Positions 1-8,855 of a DNA stretch of 64,000 nt are shown one piece after another (position 1 is the first letter of the stretch; the number at the start of each line of letters is the position of its first letter). A program made the translations under genes and the position numbers. The stretch covers positions 372,001 to 436,000 of the forward strand of contig CANMWA010000001.1 in assembly GCA_947501475.1 (NCBI GenBank), written 5' to 3'. This stretch comes from an uncultured Aquimarina sp. GTDB lineage: Bacteria; Bacteroidota; Bacteroidia; Flavobacteriales; Flavobacteriaceae. Below the pieces are notes generated by a model. The model saw only the letters and a list, made by a program, of their open reading frames with translations, had not been told where the DNA came from and did no database searches.

Positions 1-1212
1 AGTTTTACAGTACCTGAAAAGTTTAATCTAATTACAGATAAGTATAAGTATGAAGAGTTTCTGCTACCTACCAGTAACATACAATCTGACCATAAAAAAA
101 TTAGTGAATTAGCAAAGCAGTTAAAACAGAATACCCAAAACGACAAACAAGTAATTAAAAATATTCTTGACCATGTTGTGAGTATCCCATCGGCACCAAT
201 TATTACGCTAACAGATGCATTAACAACCATCGAGCAAAATAAAGCTTCTTGTAATGGTAAAAGTAGATTGTTTGTAGCGTTGGCAAGAAATTTAGGATAT
301 CCAGCAAGAATTAAAGGAGGCATTATTCTTGAAAATACCGAAAAAAGAACCTCTCATGTGTGGGCAGAGTTACTAATTAATCAAACCTGGGTTCCTTTTG
401 ATCCACTAAACAATCATTTTGCTTACCTACCTGCCAATTACTTAGAAATTTATCAAGGAGACGAGTTTTTGATTACGCATACACCAGGTATTCAATTTGA
501 TTATGCATATCAGATTAAAAAAATGAATCATATTTCTTTTTTAAATATGAATTCTGAAGAGATTCGAGAACTATCCAATATTTCATTATGGAAGGTTGTA
601 GAAAGTGGTGTGATGCCTCAAAACGCACTTAATCTATTGTTGTTATTGCCTATTGGTGGTTTGCTCGTTGCATTTTTAAGAAATGTAGTTGGGGTAAAAA
701 CATTTGGCGTGTTTCTTCCTGTGTTGATTGCATTTTCATTATTACAAACAGGGTTTATTTCAGGAATTATACTATTTGTTGTATTGATCTTATTAGTAGG
801 GCTAATATCGTACCCTTTTGATAAAATAGGATTGTTATACACGCCAAAATTAGTTATTTCTTTAAGTATCATGGTAGGCTTAATGATTATTGCCACTATG
901 ATAGGAATAACATACAATATTATATGGTTAACGACACTTACTTTTTTTCCTACGATTATTTTAACCATTGCTGCAGAGCGATTTTCGAGAGCTACAGTTG
1001 AAGATGGTTATCGAACAGCAATAGATAAGTTGTTTCAAACACTAATAGTTACTGCAATATGCTATAGTGTATTGTCTTGGTCATGGCTGCCATCTATCCT
1101 AATCATTTTTCCAGAATGTATACTACTTGTTATTACATGGTCTATGCTATTAGGAAGATATATAGGCATACGATGGGTAGAATTCTATCGTTTCAGACCA
1201 CTTTTTACATAA
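1..1212 (+). CDS. Transglutaminase-like domain fused to C-terminal multi-TM (7TM) domain, 5' truncated by window edge
   Basis: Frame 1 is open from base 1 (SFTVPEKFNLITDKYKYEEF...), so the listed GTG at 178 is probably internal. Contains ASCNGKSRLF..TSHVWAEL..WVPFDPLN, a Cys/His/Asp transglutaminase-like triad, followed by about 7 hydrophobic helices. Confidence 0.8.
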   Translation, partial: SFTVPEKFNLITDKYKYEEFLLPTSNIQSDHKKISELAKQLKQNTQNDKQVIKNILDHVVSIPSAPIITLTDALTTIEQNKASCNGKSRLFVALARNLGYPARIKGGIILENTEKRTSHVWAELLINQTWVPFDPLNNHFAYLPANYLEIYQGDEFLITHTPGIQFDYAYQIKKMNHISFLNMNSEEIRELSNISLWKVVESGVMPQNALNLLLLLPIGGLLVAFLRNVVGVKTFGVFLPVLIAFSLLQTGFISGIILFVVLILLVGLISYPFDKIGLLYTPKLVISLSIMVGLMIIATMIGITYNIIWLTTLTFFPTIILTIAAERFSRATVEDGYRTAIDKLFQTLIVTAICYSVLSWSWLPSILIIFPECILLVITWSMLLGRYIGIRWVEFYRFRPLFT

Positions 1213-1237
1213 ACAATATTTATAAAAATATAAAATT

Positions 1238-2128
1238 ATGATCCCTATGTTTTCAAGGATATTAGATATAAAATCAATAAAAAAATCTAGCGTAATAGGC
1301 TTAAATGAAAGAAATATCAAGCTTATCTACCCTAATAACGCAAAAAAACACTATCCATTAGCAGATGATAAGGTACTTACCAAAGAGATCTTACATCAAT
1401 ACAATATTCCATGTGCAGAAACCTACGCCGTTATCGAGTATAACAGTGATATCAAAAAAGCATGGGAGTATTGCAAAAAATTTACAGCTATGGCCATAAA
1501 ACCAGCAAATGGTTGTGGAGGTGGTGGTATCAAAATTATAAAAAAAGATCTTGACAATAATTGGACCTCTAGTGGTAAAGTGATATCAGAACGTGAGATT
1601 TTTCAACATATGGCGGCTACAATAATGGGATTTTTCTCATTGGGTTCTCATGATAGAGTTTTGATTGAAGAGTGTATAGAACCAGATCCATTTTTTAGCA
1701 AGATATACCCCGCAGGAGTTCCAGATTTTAGGATCATTACTTTAGATCATCAACCCCTGATGGGAATGTTACGAATGCCTACAGATCGATCTGATGGTAA
1801 AGCAAATCTTCACCAAAATGGAGTAGGTATAGGAGTAGATATGCAAAAAGGAACACTAACCCAAGTATATGATGGTAACAATTATTACAGCTATCATCCC
1901 GACAGCAAATTTGTAGTACAAGATGTTCCGATCCCGTATTGGAAAGAAATCCTCGAAATATCGGTAGCCACAGCCAAAGCTTTTCCGCTAAACTATCTAG
2001 GTGTTGATATTGTGATCGATAAAAATAAAGGCCCTCAGATTATGGAAATAAATGTGCGCCCAGGTCTAGGAATTCAATTGGTAAATAAACAAGGATTAAA
2101 AGAAACAATTCAAAAAAAGAACAAATAA
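1238..2128 (+). CDS. ATP-grasp protein, alpha-L-glutamate ligase-like (sugar-transfer-associated ATP-grasp type)
   Basis: ATP-grasp motifs AIKPANGCGGGGIKII and DIVIDKNKGPQIMEINVRPGLGIQL; directly follows the 7TM transglutaminase gene. Confidence 0.82.
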   Translation: MIPMFSRILDIKSIKKSSVIGLNERNIKLIYPNNAKKHYPLADDKVLTKEILHQYNIPCAETYAVIEYNSDIKKAWEYCKKFTAMAIKPANGCGGGGIKIIKKDLDNNWTSSGKVISEREIFQHMAATIMGFFSLGSHDRVLIEECIEPDPFFSKIYPAGVPDFRIITLDHQPLMGMLRMPTDRSDGKANLHQNGVGIGVDMQKGTLTQVYDGNNYYSYHPDSKFVVQDVPIPYWKEILEISVATAKAFPLNYLGVDIVIDKNKGPQIMEINVRPGLGIQLVNKQGLKETIQKKNK

Positions 2129-2147
2129 AATTAGAAGATAAATAACT

Positions 2148-3287
2148 ATGAATATTAGGAAAATAATAATTGGATGTATACTAATGCTTACTGTAGGAGA
2201 AGCATTTTCACAAAGCAAAACCACCTTTGATATAGAGACGCGAGGGGGATATGAGTATAACTATTTTAGAAGCCCAAAAGAAGTGCGCGTAAATGATACT
2301 ATTTTGACAAAAGAAGATCTAATATCCAGCAGTATTTATCAAGATCTTGAGGTTAAGTACAGATATCGTTACAAATGGAATAAAAAAAACAGAGTACGTT
2401 TTTTGGTAAATCCTGCTTCGAGGGTATTTTATGAGAATTTTGATGATAGCTATTGGAGTCTGAATGCCCGAGTAAACTACGATCATAAATTTAGTAAAAA
2501 ACTTACTTTTCTAGCCGAAACTAGATTTACAAGAATGAACAGAGAAGGATTGGGAGGTGATCAGGATGTATTAATAAACCCACTTGGGTATACAAATTAT
2601 GGAATCACCACCGGAATCGAATTTGCGCCTTTCGATGCTAATGAAACTACCATTGAAGGTTTTTATAACTTAAAAAACTTTGATGCGTTTGGAGTGAGAG
2701 ACCTACAATTCGATGAATATGGAGCGCAATTCTCAAGTATACAATCCTTTGAAGTGAATCGACTAGAACATAAATTAGGAATTAATGGGTATGTAAAAAA
2801 ACGATTATACGACACTTTTAATGCTAGTGAATTAGATACCGATGGAGAACGAGATTGGGATTACGCAAAAGTAGCACTGTTTTATGAATTACCATGGAGT
2901 AAAAGTTTCAAAATACGCCCTAATTATATGTATTATACAAGGATCGATAATTCTACGCAAGGGCGATCTGGGTTTAACCAATTTGGCCCGGGGGTTATGA
3001 TGTCTTATAAAAGTGAAACTACCAAAATACGATCTTCATTTTCTTTCATTACTAGAAATTATAAAGAAATTGAAGCCAGAAATACCGAGGAGCGAATAGG
3101 AGAGAAGCTCAAGTACCAATACGCAAACTTTCAAGTAAATGCGGCTCACAAAATAAAAGAAAACCTTTGGCTAACAGGAACCCTGTATTCTAGAATCAGA
3201 AACACAAATTATACAGATATAGATGCCCGTTCTTTTAGAAATTATAGAAATCAATACGCCGGTATCGGTGTATTGTGGGAGTTGTAA
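2148..3287 (+). CDS. Secreted/outer-membrane beta-barrel-like protein
   Basis: Signal peptide (MNIRKIIIGCILMLTVGEAFSQ), alternating aromatic/polar strands, 20 bp downstream of the ATP-grasp gene. Confidence 0.6.
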   Translation: MNIRKIIIGCILMLTVGEAFSQSKTTFDIETRGGYEYNYFRSPKEVRVNDTILTKEDLISSSIYQDLEVKYRYRYKWNKKNRVRFLVNPASRVFYENFDDSYWSLNARVNYDHKFSKKLTFLAETRFTRMNREGLGGDQDVLINPLGYTNYGITTGIEFAPFDANETTIEGFYNLKNFDAFGVRDLQFDEYGAQFSSIQSFEVNRLEHKLGINGYVKKRLYDTFNASELDTDGERDWDYAKVALFYELPWSKSFKIRPNYMYYTRIDNSTQGRSGFNQFGPGVMMSYKSETTKIRSSFSFITRNYKEIEARNTEERIGEKLKYQYANFQVNAAHKIKENLWLTGTLYSRIRNTNYTDIDARSFRNYRNQYAGIGVLWEL

Positions 3288-3388
3288 GATTTCTCCCTAA
3301 TTATTGGTTATTTTTTTAATGTTAAGCGTTACTTTTGTAGCGCTTAATTTTTTAGCGAAACTTCATAAAGAGAAAAGTAAATGCAATT

Positions 3389-3745
3389 ATGGCCAGAGAT
3401 GAACAATTAAAAGAACGCTGGGGGATTTTAGTACAAAAACTATCTGATCAATTTGCAGAAGGAGAGGATCTGGATCTGGATGGGATTATTTATCTTATAG
3501 GAGTACAAGAATTAGGACAACTACATCGCAAATTCAAAAAAGATGAAAAACTTGATCTTATGCATATTGCAATATGTCGTTTGTTAGAACCTTATGGATA
3601 CTACGAGTTTGATTATTATGATGATGATGGTTGGCCTCATTATCAAGTAAAAGAACAATTGCCAAGCCTTAAAGCAGGTGAGCAAAGTGTTTTAATGAAA
3701 GAAGCTATTGTAAACTACTTTTTAATAAGCGAGTATATAGAATAA
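3389..3745 (+). CDS. Conserved hypothetical protein (118 aa)
   Basis: Intact ORF with flavobacterial-like composition between the cluster and pheS. Confidence 0.6.
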   Translation: MARDEQLKERWGILVQKLSDQFAEGEDLDLDGIIYLIGVQELGQLHRKFKKDEKLDLMHIAICRLLEPYGYYEFDYYDDDGWPHYQVKEQLPSLKAGEQSVLMKEAIVNYFLISEYIE

Positions 3746-3786
3746 AAACAACGTCAACAATTACTACTCGATTTATTGAAATTACG

Positions 3787-3794
3787 TAAATTTG
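3787..3794 (+). promoter_or_regulatory. Candidate Bacteroidetes -7 promoter element TAAATTTG upstream of pheS
   Basis: TAnnTTTG match about 23 nt before the pheS start. Confidence 0.4.
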
Positions 3795-3816
3795 CCCTTC
3801 TATTAAGAAAATAGTG

Positions 3817-4836
3817 ATGATTGATAAGATTAAAGAGTATATAGCCGAAGTTGATGCGTTTAAAGCAAAAACCAAAGAAGAAGTTGAAACCTTCAGGATT
3901 AAATTTTCTGGTAAAAAAGGATTGATTAATGACTTTTTTGCAGAATTCAGAAATGTAGCTAATGATCAAAAAAAAGAGTTCGGGCAGGCTATAAATGAAC
4001 TTAAAATCGCTGCAGAAGATAAAGTTAAATCCCTAAAAGATGAACTAGAATCTAAGCAGGAGCAAAAAGGAATTTATGGAGATCTTACACGCCCATCAGA
4101 ACCAATAGCTCTTGGAGCTCGTCACCCAATTTCTTTAGTAAAAAATCAAATCATTGATATTTTCTCTCGTATAGGATTTAATGTAAGCGAAGGCCCAGAG
4201 ATCGAAGATGACTGGCATAATTTTACAGCACTTAATTTACCAGAATATCACCCGGCACGTGATATGCAGGATACTTTTTTTGTTCAAACAAATCCCGATA
4301 TACTATTACGTACCCATACCTCATCGGTGCAGGTACGATATATGGAAAACAACCAACCGCCAATAAGAACGATTTCTCCTGGTAGAGTATACCGTAACGA
4401 AGCAATTTCGGCCAGATCACATTGCTTTTTTCACCAGGTAGAAGGATTGTATATTGATAAAGATGTATCGTTTGCAGATCTTAAACAAACCTTGCAATAC
4501 TTTACTACAGAGATGTTTGGTAAATCCAAAATTAGACTACGCCCTTCATATTTTCCGTTTACAGAACCAAGTGCCGAAGTAGATGTGTATTGGGGATTAG
4601 AAACCGAAACCGATTATAAAATGACCAAAGGAACTGGTTGGTTAGAAATTATGGGTTGTGGTATGGTTGATCCTAATGTACTTAAGAACTGTAATATCGA
4701 CCCAGAAGAGTATAGTGGTTTTGCTTTTGGTATGGGGATAGATCGTATTGCTTTATTGTTACATGGGATATCAGATATACGTATGCTAAGTGAAAACGAT
4801 GTACGTTTCTTAGAGCAGTTTAAATCTGCGTTGTAA
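3817..4836 (+). CDS. pheS: Phenylalanyl-tRNA synthetase alpha subunit
   Basis: Class II aaRS motifs: HPARDMQDTFFV, LLRTHTSSVQVR, GRVYRNEAISARSHCFFHQVEG, FAFGMGIDRIALL. ATG at 3817 is preferred over GTG at 3814. Confidence 0.97.
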   Translation: MIDKIKEYIAEVDAFKAKTKEEVETFRIKFSGKKGLINDFFAEFRNVANDQKKEFGQAINELKIAAEDKVKSLKDELESKQEQKGIYGDLTRPSEPIALGARHPISLVKNQIIDIFSRIGFNVSEGPEIEDDWHNFTALNLPEYHPARDMQDTFFVQTNPDILLRTHTSSVQVRYMENNQPPIRTISPGRVYRNEAISARSHCFFHQVEGLYIDKDVSFADLKQTLQYFTTEMFGKSKIRLRPSYFPFTEPSAEVDVYWGLETETDYKMTKGTGWLEIMGCGMVDPNVLKNCNIDPEEYSGFAFGMGIDRIALLLHGISDIRMLSENDVRFLEQFKSAL

Positions 4837-4852
4837 ACCCTTCAAATGACGC

Positions 4853-4860
4853 TAAATTTG
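4853..4860 (+). promoter_or_regulatory. Candidate -7 element TAAATTTG
   Basis: TAnnTTTG match 20 nt upstream of the 4880 ORF. Confidence 0.35.
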
Positions 4861-4879
4861 TGATTTCTGAAGAAAAACG

Positions 4880-5275
4880 ATGAAAAAAGACATAGAAATA
4901 CCTGTTGTAGATAACGTATATGTAGCTGTTATCAAAGAATGGGATGAGGAGTTTTTGGCGCAAACCTGGAACTCATATATCATCAATGATCGAGATACTG
5001 CTATAGAAATGGCATTGGTGGTTACCAAAGGTTATGATGAAGATCGAAAAACATCATTACTACGACATGGTATAGGAACAATAAAAGCCAAATCATCTGC
5101 AAAAATCGAAATGCTTCAAGAAGAATTATTAGCAATGAATAATGAGTTTGCGGTTACTTTTTTTGCAGATAGTAAACTGTATGAAAAGAAATATATCTTC
5201 AGAAAAAATACCATAAACGAAAATGCTTTTCAAGATCTACCCGTAATGGATCAGCGTGGAGTATTGGTAAAGTAA
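4880..5275 (+). CDS. Conserved hypothetical protein (131 aa)
   Basis: Intact ORF followed by a strong terminator hairpin. Confidence 0.65.
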   Translation: MKKDIEIPVVDNVYVAVIKEWDEEFLAQTWNSYIINDRDTAIEMALVVTKGYDEDRKTSLLRHGIGTIKAKSSAKIEMLQEELLAMNNEFAVTFFADSKLYEKKYIFRKNTINENAFQDLPVMDQRGVLVK

Positions 5276-5292
5276 AATATATAAAAAGCATA

Positions 5293-5330
5293 TTCAAAAA
5301 GCCGAAACAATATTGTTTCGGCTTTTTGAA
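5293..5330 (+). terminator. Intrinsic terminator, perfect 19+19 palindrome
   Basis: ttcaaaaagccgaaacaat|attgtttcggctttttgaa just after the 4880-5275 stop. Confidence 0.85.
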
Positions 5331-5536
5331 TTAAAAAGGTATTCTTATTCTTTTAGTTTGAAAATATTCTAAAACATTAAATCATCAAGTAGAAAAGCAA
5401 AATTTTATAGTGCGGTAAAAACGTAATTAGTCGATTAATAACTATTTTTTACGATGTAATGCGTATTTTAACGTTAATTTCTTGTTAAGTAGAACTATTT
5501 TTTTGATTTTTGTATCCGTAATTGGAAATACAACAT

Positions 5537-6013
5537 ATGAAGAAATTTTTACTTGTACATGTAGCATGTTTTATCGTATTTACATATATATTCTATTCTT
5601 GTAGTAGTAGTGATACCAATACAAAAGATCTTGTCATTGCGGGGACTTGGCATCTTAAACAAGAATACAGTAACGAAGGAGAGGATACCCCTTTGAAAGA
5701 ATTTCCCTTATCGGATTGTGATAAAGAAACCACGCTAGAGATTTTAATAAGCGGAAAATTTATCGAAAAAAACTATTATAAAGATTCTAGTATAGCAGGA
5801 GGGTGTGGCAAAGATAGTCAAGATACCAAGGGCAACTGGAAAGAAAGCGTAGAGGGGATGTACCTTTTTATGTATGATATAAGCAATGCACTTGCTCTTA
5901 AAGGATCAACAGTAACTATTGAAAAGGGAGACTTGGTTATTAATTCTATATACAACGACAAGGATTTAGGTCGCGGTAGACAGCTTAAATTTATATACTC
6001 AAGAGTAAAATAA
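5537..6013 (+). CDS. Lipocalin-like lipoprotein
   Basis: MKKFLLVHVACFIVFTYIFYSCSSSDTN lipoprotein signal; AGTWHLKQEYSN..GKFIEKNYY..GNWK pattern typical of lipocalin-like proteins. Confidence 0.65.
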   Translation: MKKFLLVHVACFIVFTYIFYSCSSSDTNTKDLVIAGTWHLKQEYSNEGEDTPLKEFPLSDCDKETTLEILISGKFIEKNYYKDSSIAGGCGKDSQDTKGNWKESVEGMYLFMYDISNALALKGSTVTIEKGDLVINSIYNDKDLGRGRQLKFIYSRVK

Positions 6014-6029
6014 TAAAACGACTATTTTT

Positions 6030-6452
6030 TTAATTTTTTGGTTCGACATAATAGTCGATAGCATCTAGTACATGATTTTTATCGATTTTATCCAATATAT
6101 TTACTGTAATTCTACCAAATGTTGTTAGTGTATTCTGTACTTTGTTTTTACCTAATGCACTAGAGATCGTTTCATCTCTATTACCAAATTTATACCCATC
6201 TCCCTTAACCCATAATGCATTAAGTAAGTGTTGCATAATTACATTGCCTAATTGATCGATAGCAATAGCCATTTCTAGAAAAAACCCTCCAATTCTTTTA
6301 AGAGAACCTGTAAACAAGGTATAAAATAGACCATAAATAAACCCAAATAGTGTAGTGGTCACAAAAAGTAATATCGAAATGATAAAAAGCAAAAGTCCAG
6401 TAAAAAGGTTTGCTTTTCTTTGTCCGGATTGATTTTGATGCAGTGTATCCAT
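6030..6452 (-). CDS. Small membrane protein, resembling a family also seen in phage/prophage contexts
   Basis: N-terminal TM segment plus AIDQLGNVIMQHLLNALWVKGDGYKFGNRDETISSALGKNK. Confidence 0.55.
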   Translation of the reverse strand: MDTLHQNQSGQRKANLFTGLLLFIISILLFVTTTLFGFIYGLFYTLFTGSLKRIGGFFLEMAIAIDQLGNVIMQHLLNALWVKGDGYKFGNRDETISSALGKNKVQNTLTTFGRITVNILDKIDKNHVLDAIDYYVEPKN

Positions 6453-6749
6453 AAGTACAAATTTTATGTTTTAAAGAGTACATAGCTATCGTATCGTCGA
6501 GTTATTGAGATTATAGGGCGTAAAATTGAATGGGGATAAGTATAAAAACAAAAAATGTTTACGAAGTGATATCCTAAGATAAACATTCTTTTTAAGAATA
6601 ATCCATCATATACAAGATTTTCAACAAATTGTGTTATCACCAAACCTATTGCACTATTCTTACTATTAGCTACTGCGTTGATCGTTACAAATATTGGGTT
6701 GATATATATAATCGCAAATCCTTTTTTGACAGTAATACTATTAAATGAT

Positions 6750-6785
6750 AAAAAAGCTTTCTCCGCTGCGGAGGAAGCTTTTTTA
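6750..6785 (-). terminator. Hairpin/terminator-like element
   Basis: aaaaaagctt-t-ctccg-ctg-cggag-g-aagctttttt. Confidence 0.55.
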
Positions 6786-7028
6786 AGAATAGAAAGTACT
6801 CCTCCTGTAGGGAGCACGTTTTTTAATACATTGATTTTATTCTTCCGATAAGGAAGAAAATATTATAATCATAGAATTTACTCTAACCCAAAGCAGAAAG
6901 CTTTTCTAAGCCTAGAATTTGTTCCTGCTCGGGGGGAGCAAAGTTTCTTTTTACTTTATACAACTATCCCAGAGGCAGGAAACGAACCTAAACATATTAT
7001 ATGTTTCCTGCCCGGGGAGTTAGTTTCT

Positions 7029-7766
7029 TTACCCTTGTGGTAGTTCTTCGGCTATGGCTGCATTGGTCATACTTCTTTTTTGTACAAGGTCGTTATATTG
7101 ATCGGTAAGTGTATTGATCTCTTTTATAACAGTATCGTATGCTAGGCAAGGCGATAAGATAGCATGGGCTGTAAGATGGGCGATAAGGTCAGAATACCTT
7201 GCTTTTGCACCATCTCTTAGTTTGGTAACATTAATTTTACTGTCCAAAGCATATTCTCTATTACGCTCGAGGTATTTTACATTAAAAGATTCATTACTTT
7301 CTTTAAGCTCCATCGCCCAATCCATAAGATCTAGGGTAACCAAAGCAGCTTTAAGAATCAATATATTGTGCCAATCATCAGTAAGGTTTCTTAACGAAGT
7401 CGTTTCTTCTTGATAATTCTGTTTAGAAATACGATCTCCATACTGATCAATACTTTGCAGTAGTTTTCCTGCGGCAGTATGTTTTGCTGGATCATGATGA
7501 TAAGTAAACCCTTCGGCAACCGAGCGTATGCCTATTATGGCTAGATCACGACGTTTATCTAGAGCTTCGAGCTCTGAGGTGATGGTGCTACCCAATTGTT
7601 TTTTATATACATCATCCATTGCAGTGGTTTGTTCTTGTAAAGCCATCAATTGTGTTGTGATTTGTAATGCTTTGGGATTGTGTTGGTTTATAATTTTGAT
7701 GAAGTCGATTTGGTATTGAATAAATTCGCTATTGCGGAATTTATAAAAAGCGGGTACTATAAACAT
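7029..7766 (-). CDS. DUF6261-like protein
   Basis: 245 aa helical protein; overall pattern resembles DUF6261 proteins of Bacteroidetes (recalled, not searched). Confidence 0.55.
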   Translation of the reverse strand: MFIVPAFYKFRNSEFIQYQIDFIKIINQHNPKALQITTQLMALQEQTTAMDDVYKKQLGSTITSELEALDKRRDLAIIGIRSVAEGFTYHHDPAKHTAAGKLLQSIDQYGDRISKQNYQEETTSLRNLTDDWHNILILKAALVTLDLMDWAMELKESNESFNVKYLERNREYALDSKINVTKLRDGAKARYSDLIAHLTAHAILSPCLAYDTVIKEINTLTDQYNDLVQKRSMTNAAIAEELPQG

Positions 7767-7793
7767 GTAGTTTAAAAATTTATGGTTTATTAA

Positions 7794-8357
7794 TTATTCA
7801 GTAGTAGATTCATTAGTATTTGACCCTAATTCAAATTCTTCTGATTGTATTTGGGCAGTAGTAGTGACTATTAATTCAAAAAGCTTATTATATTGTTCTT
7901 TATCAATATCTCCATTAAAAGCAGATTCGTTTAATCGATATAAAGATGAACGTAAAAAATTTAAAGCATTGGATTTGTCAGTAAGTTGACTGACTAAGTT
8001 TTGTACTAAGGTTTTTACTTCTGCATCTATTGTAAATTTACCCTGTACGTCAACTCCAGCTTTAGCAAAAAACTCTTTAATAGTTTGAAATACTACATCT
8101 GGTTGCTCTTCTCCAAGATATTTATAAGAAAAAGTACCATCAGTATTTTTCATAATATTATAAATCCCCATTCTTTTTGATGCATCAAAAAAGAATGCTC
8201 CAGTCGTTAGGTTAAAATTTCCTGCAGTATCTTTTATAAAGTTTGGTGGAATATAAGAAGCAGTTGCGTCTCTGTCTACTTTTATGGCCTTTTGCGCATA
8301 AGAAAATGTTGTAAACATTAAAAAGAATGATAAAAAATAAAGTACTTGATTCTTCAT
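7794..8357 (-). CDS. Secreted hypothetical protein
   Basis: Signal peptide MKNQVLYFLSFFLMFTTFSYAQ; intact 187 aa ORF. Confidence 0.6.
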   Translation of the reverse strand: MKNQVLYFLSFFLMFTTFSYAQKAIKVDRDATASYIPPNFIKDTAGNFNLTTGAFFFDASKRMGIYNIMKNTDGTFSYKYLGEEQPDVVFQTIKEFFAKAGVDVQGKFTIDAEVKTLVQNLVSQLTDKSNALNFLRSSLYRLNESAFNGDIDKEQYNKLFELIVTTTAQIQSEEFELGSNTNESTTE

Positions 8358-8412
8358 AGATTTTAATTTTAGATGATGATGTAGTGATTTTTAGATTTTT
8401 AAAGTAACAATC

Positions 8413-8439
8413 GGATAAACCTAAAACATAGGTTTATCC
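8413..8439. repeat. 11-bp perfect inverted repeat with 5-nt loop
   Basis: ggataaaccta aaaca taggtttatcc. Confidence 0.6.
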
Positions 8440-8855
8440 TCATGATACTTATACAATACATCAGAGATTATGTTACATCTCATTCTGTAGTGATTGTTTT
8501 CCCGATAGCAAACTAGTATAAAAAAGAATATCTTTTTTACGGAAAATCCCATAGGATACAGGGGGTTTTTCCCCTGTTGAAAATTGCGAAGTATTGCTGC
8601 CACTGGTTTTAACAGTCATACGGCAAGTCAAAAAAAAGATTATTTTTTTTGAACGAATTAGTCGTTAATGTTAATTCATCTCTTTATCTATAGTAGTTAA
8701 GAAAGATTTTAAAGAAATCTCCATGAATATAGATTTTGCCTCAAAAAAGAAGGTTTTTTCTTTTTTTTGAAGTTGTTTTTCAGATAAAAATGCCAGACGC
8801 GAGCTTAAAGAGAGTTATTTTTAAGTTTGTTGAATTACAAAATAGGTCTTTTAGA

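Noticed and set aside
6464-6817. 117-aa minus-strand ORF as a gene
   Set aside because: Its 5' part runs through two hairpins including a terminator-like one, and its sequence lacks recognisable features; more likely a spurious ORF in structured intergenic DNA.
8421-8603. 60-aa minus-strand ORF
   Set aside because: Spans two hairpins in the leader region of the downstream gene; no recognisable protein features.
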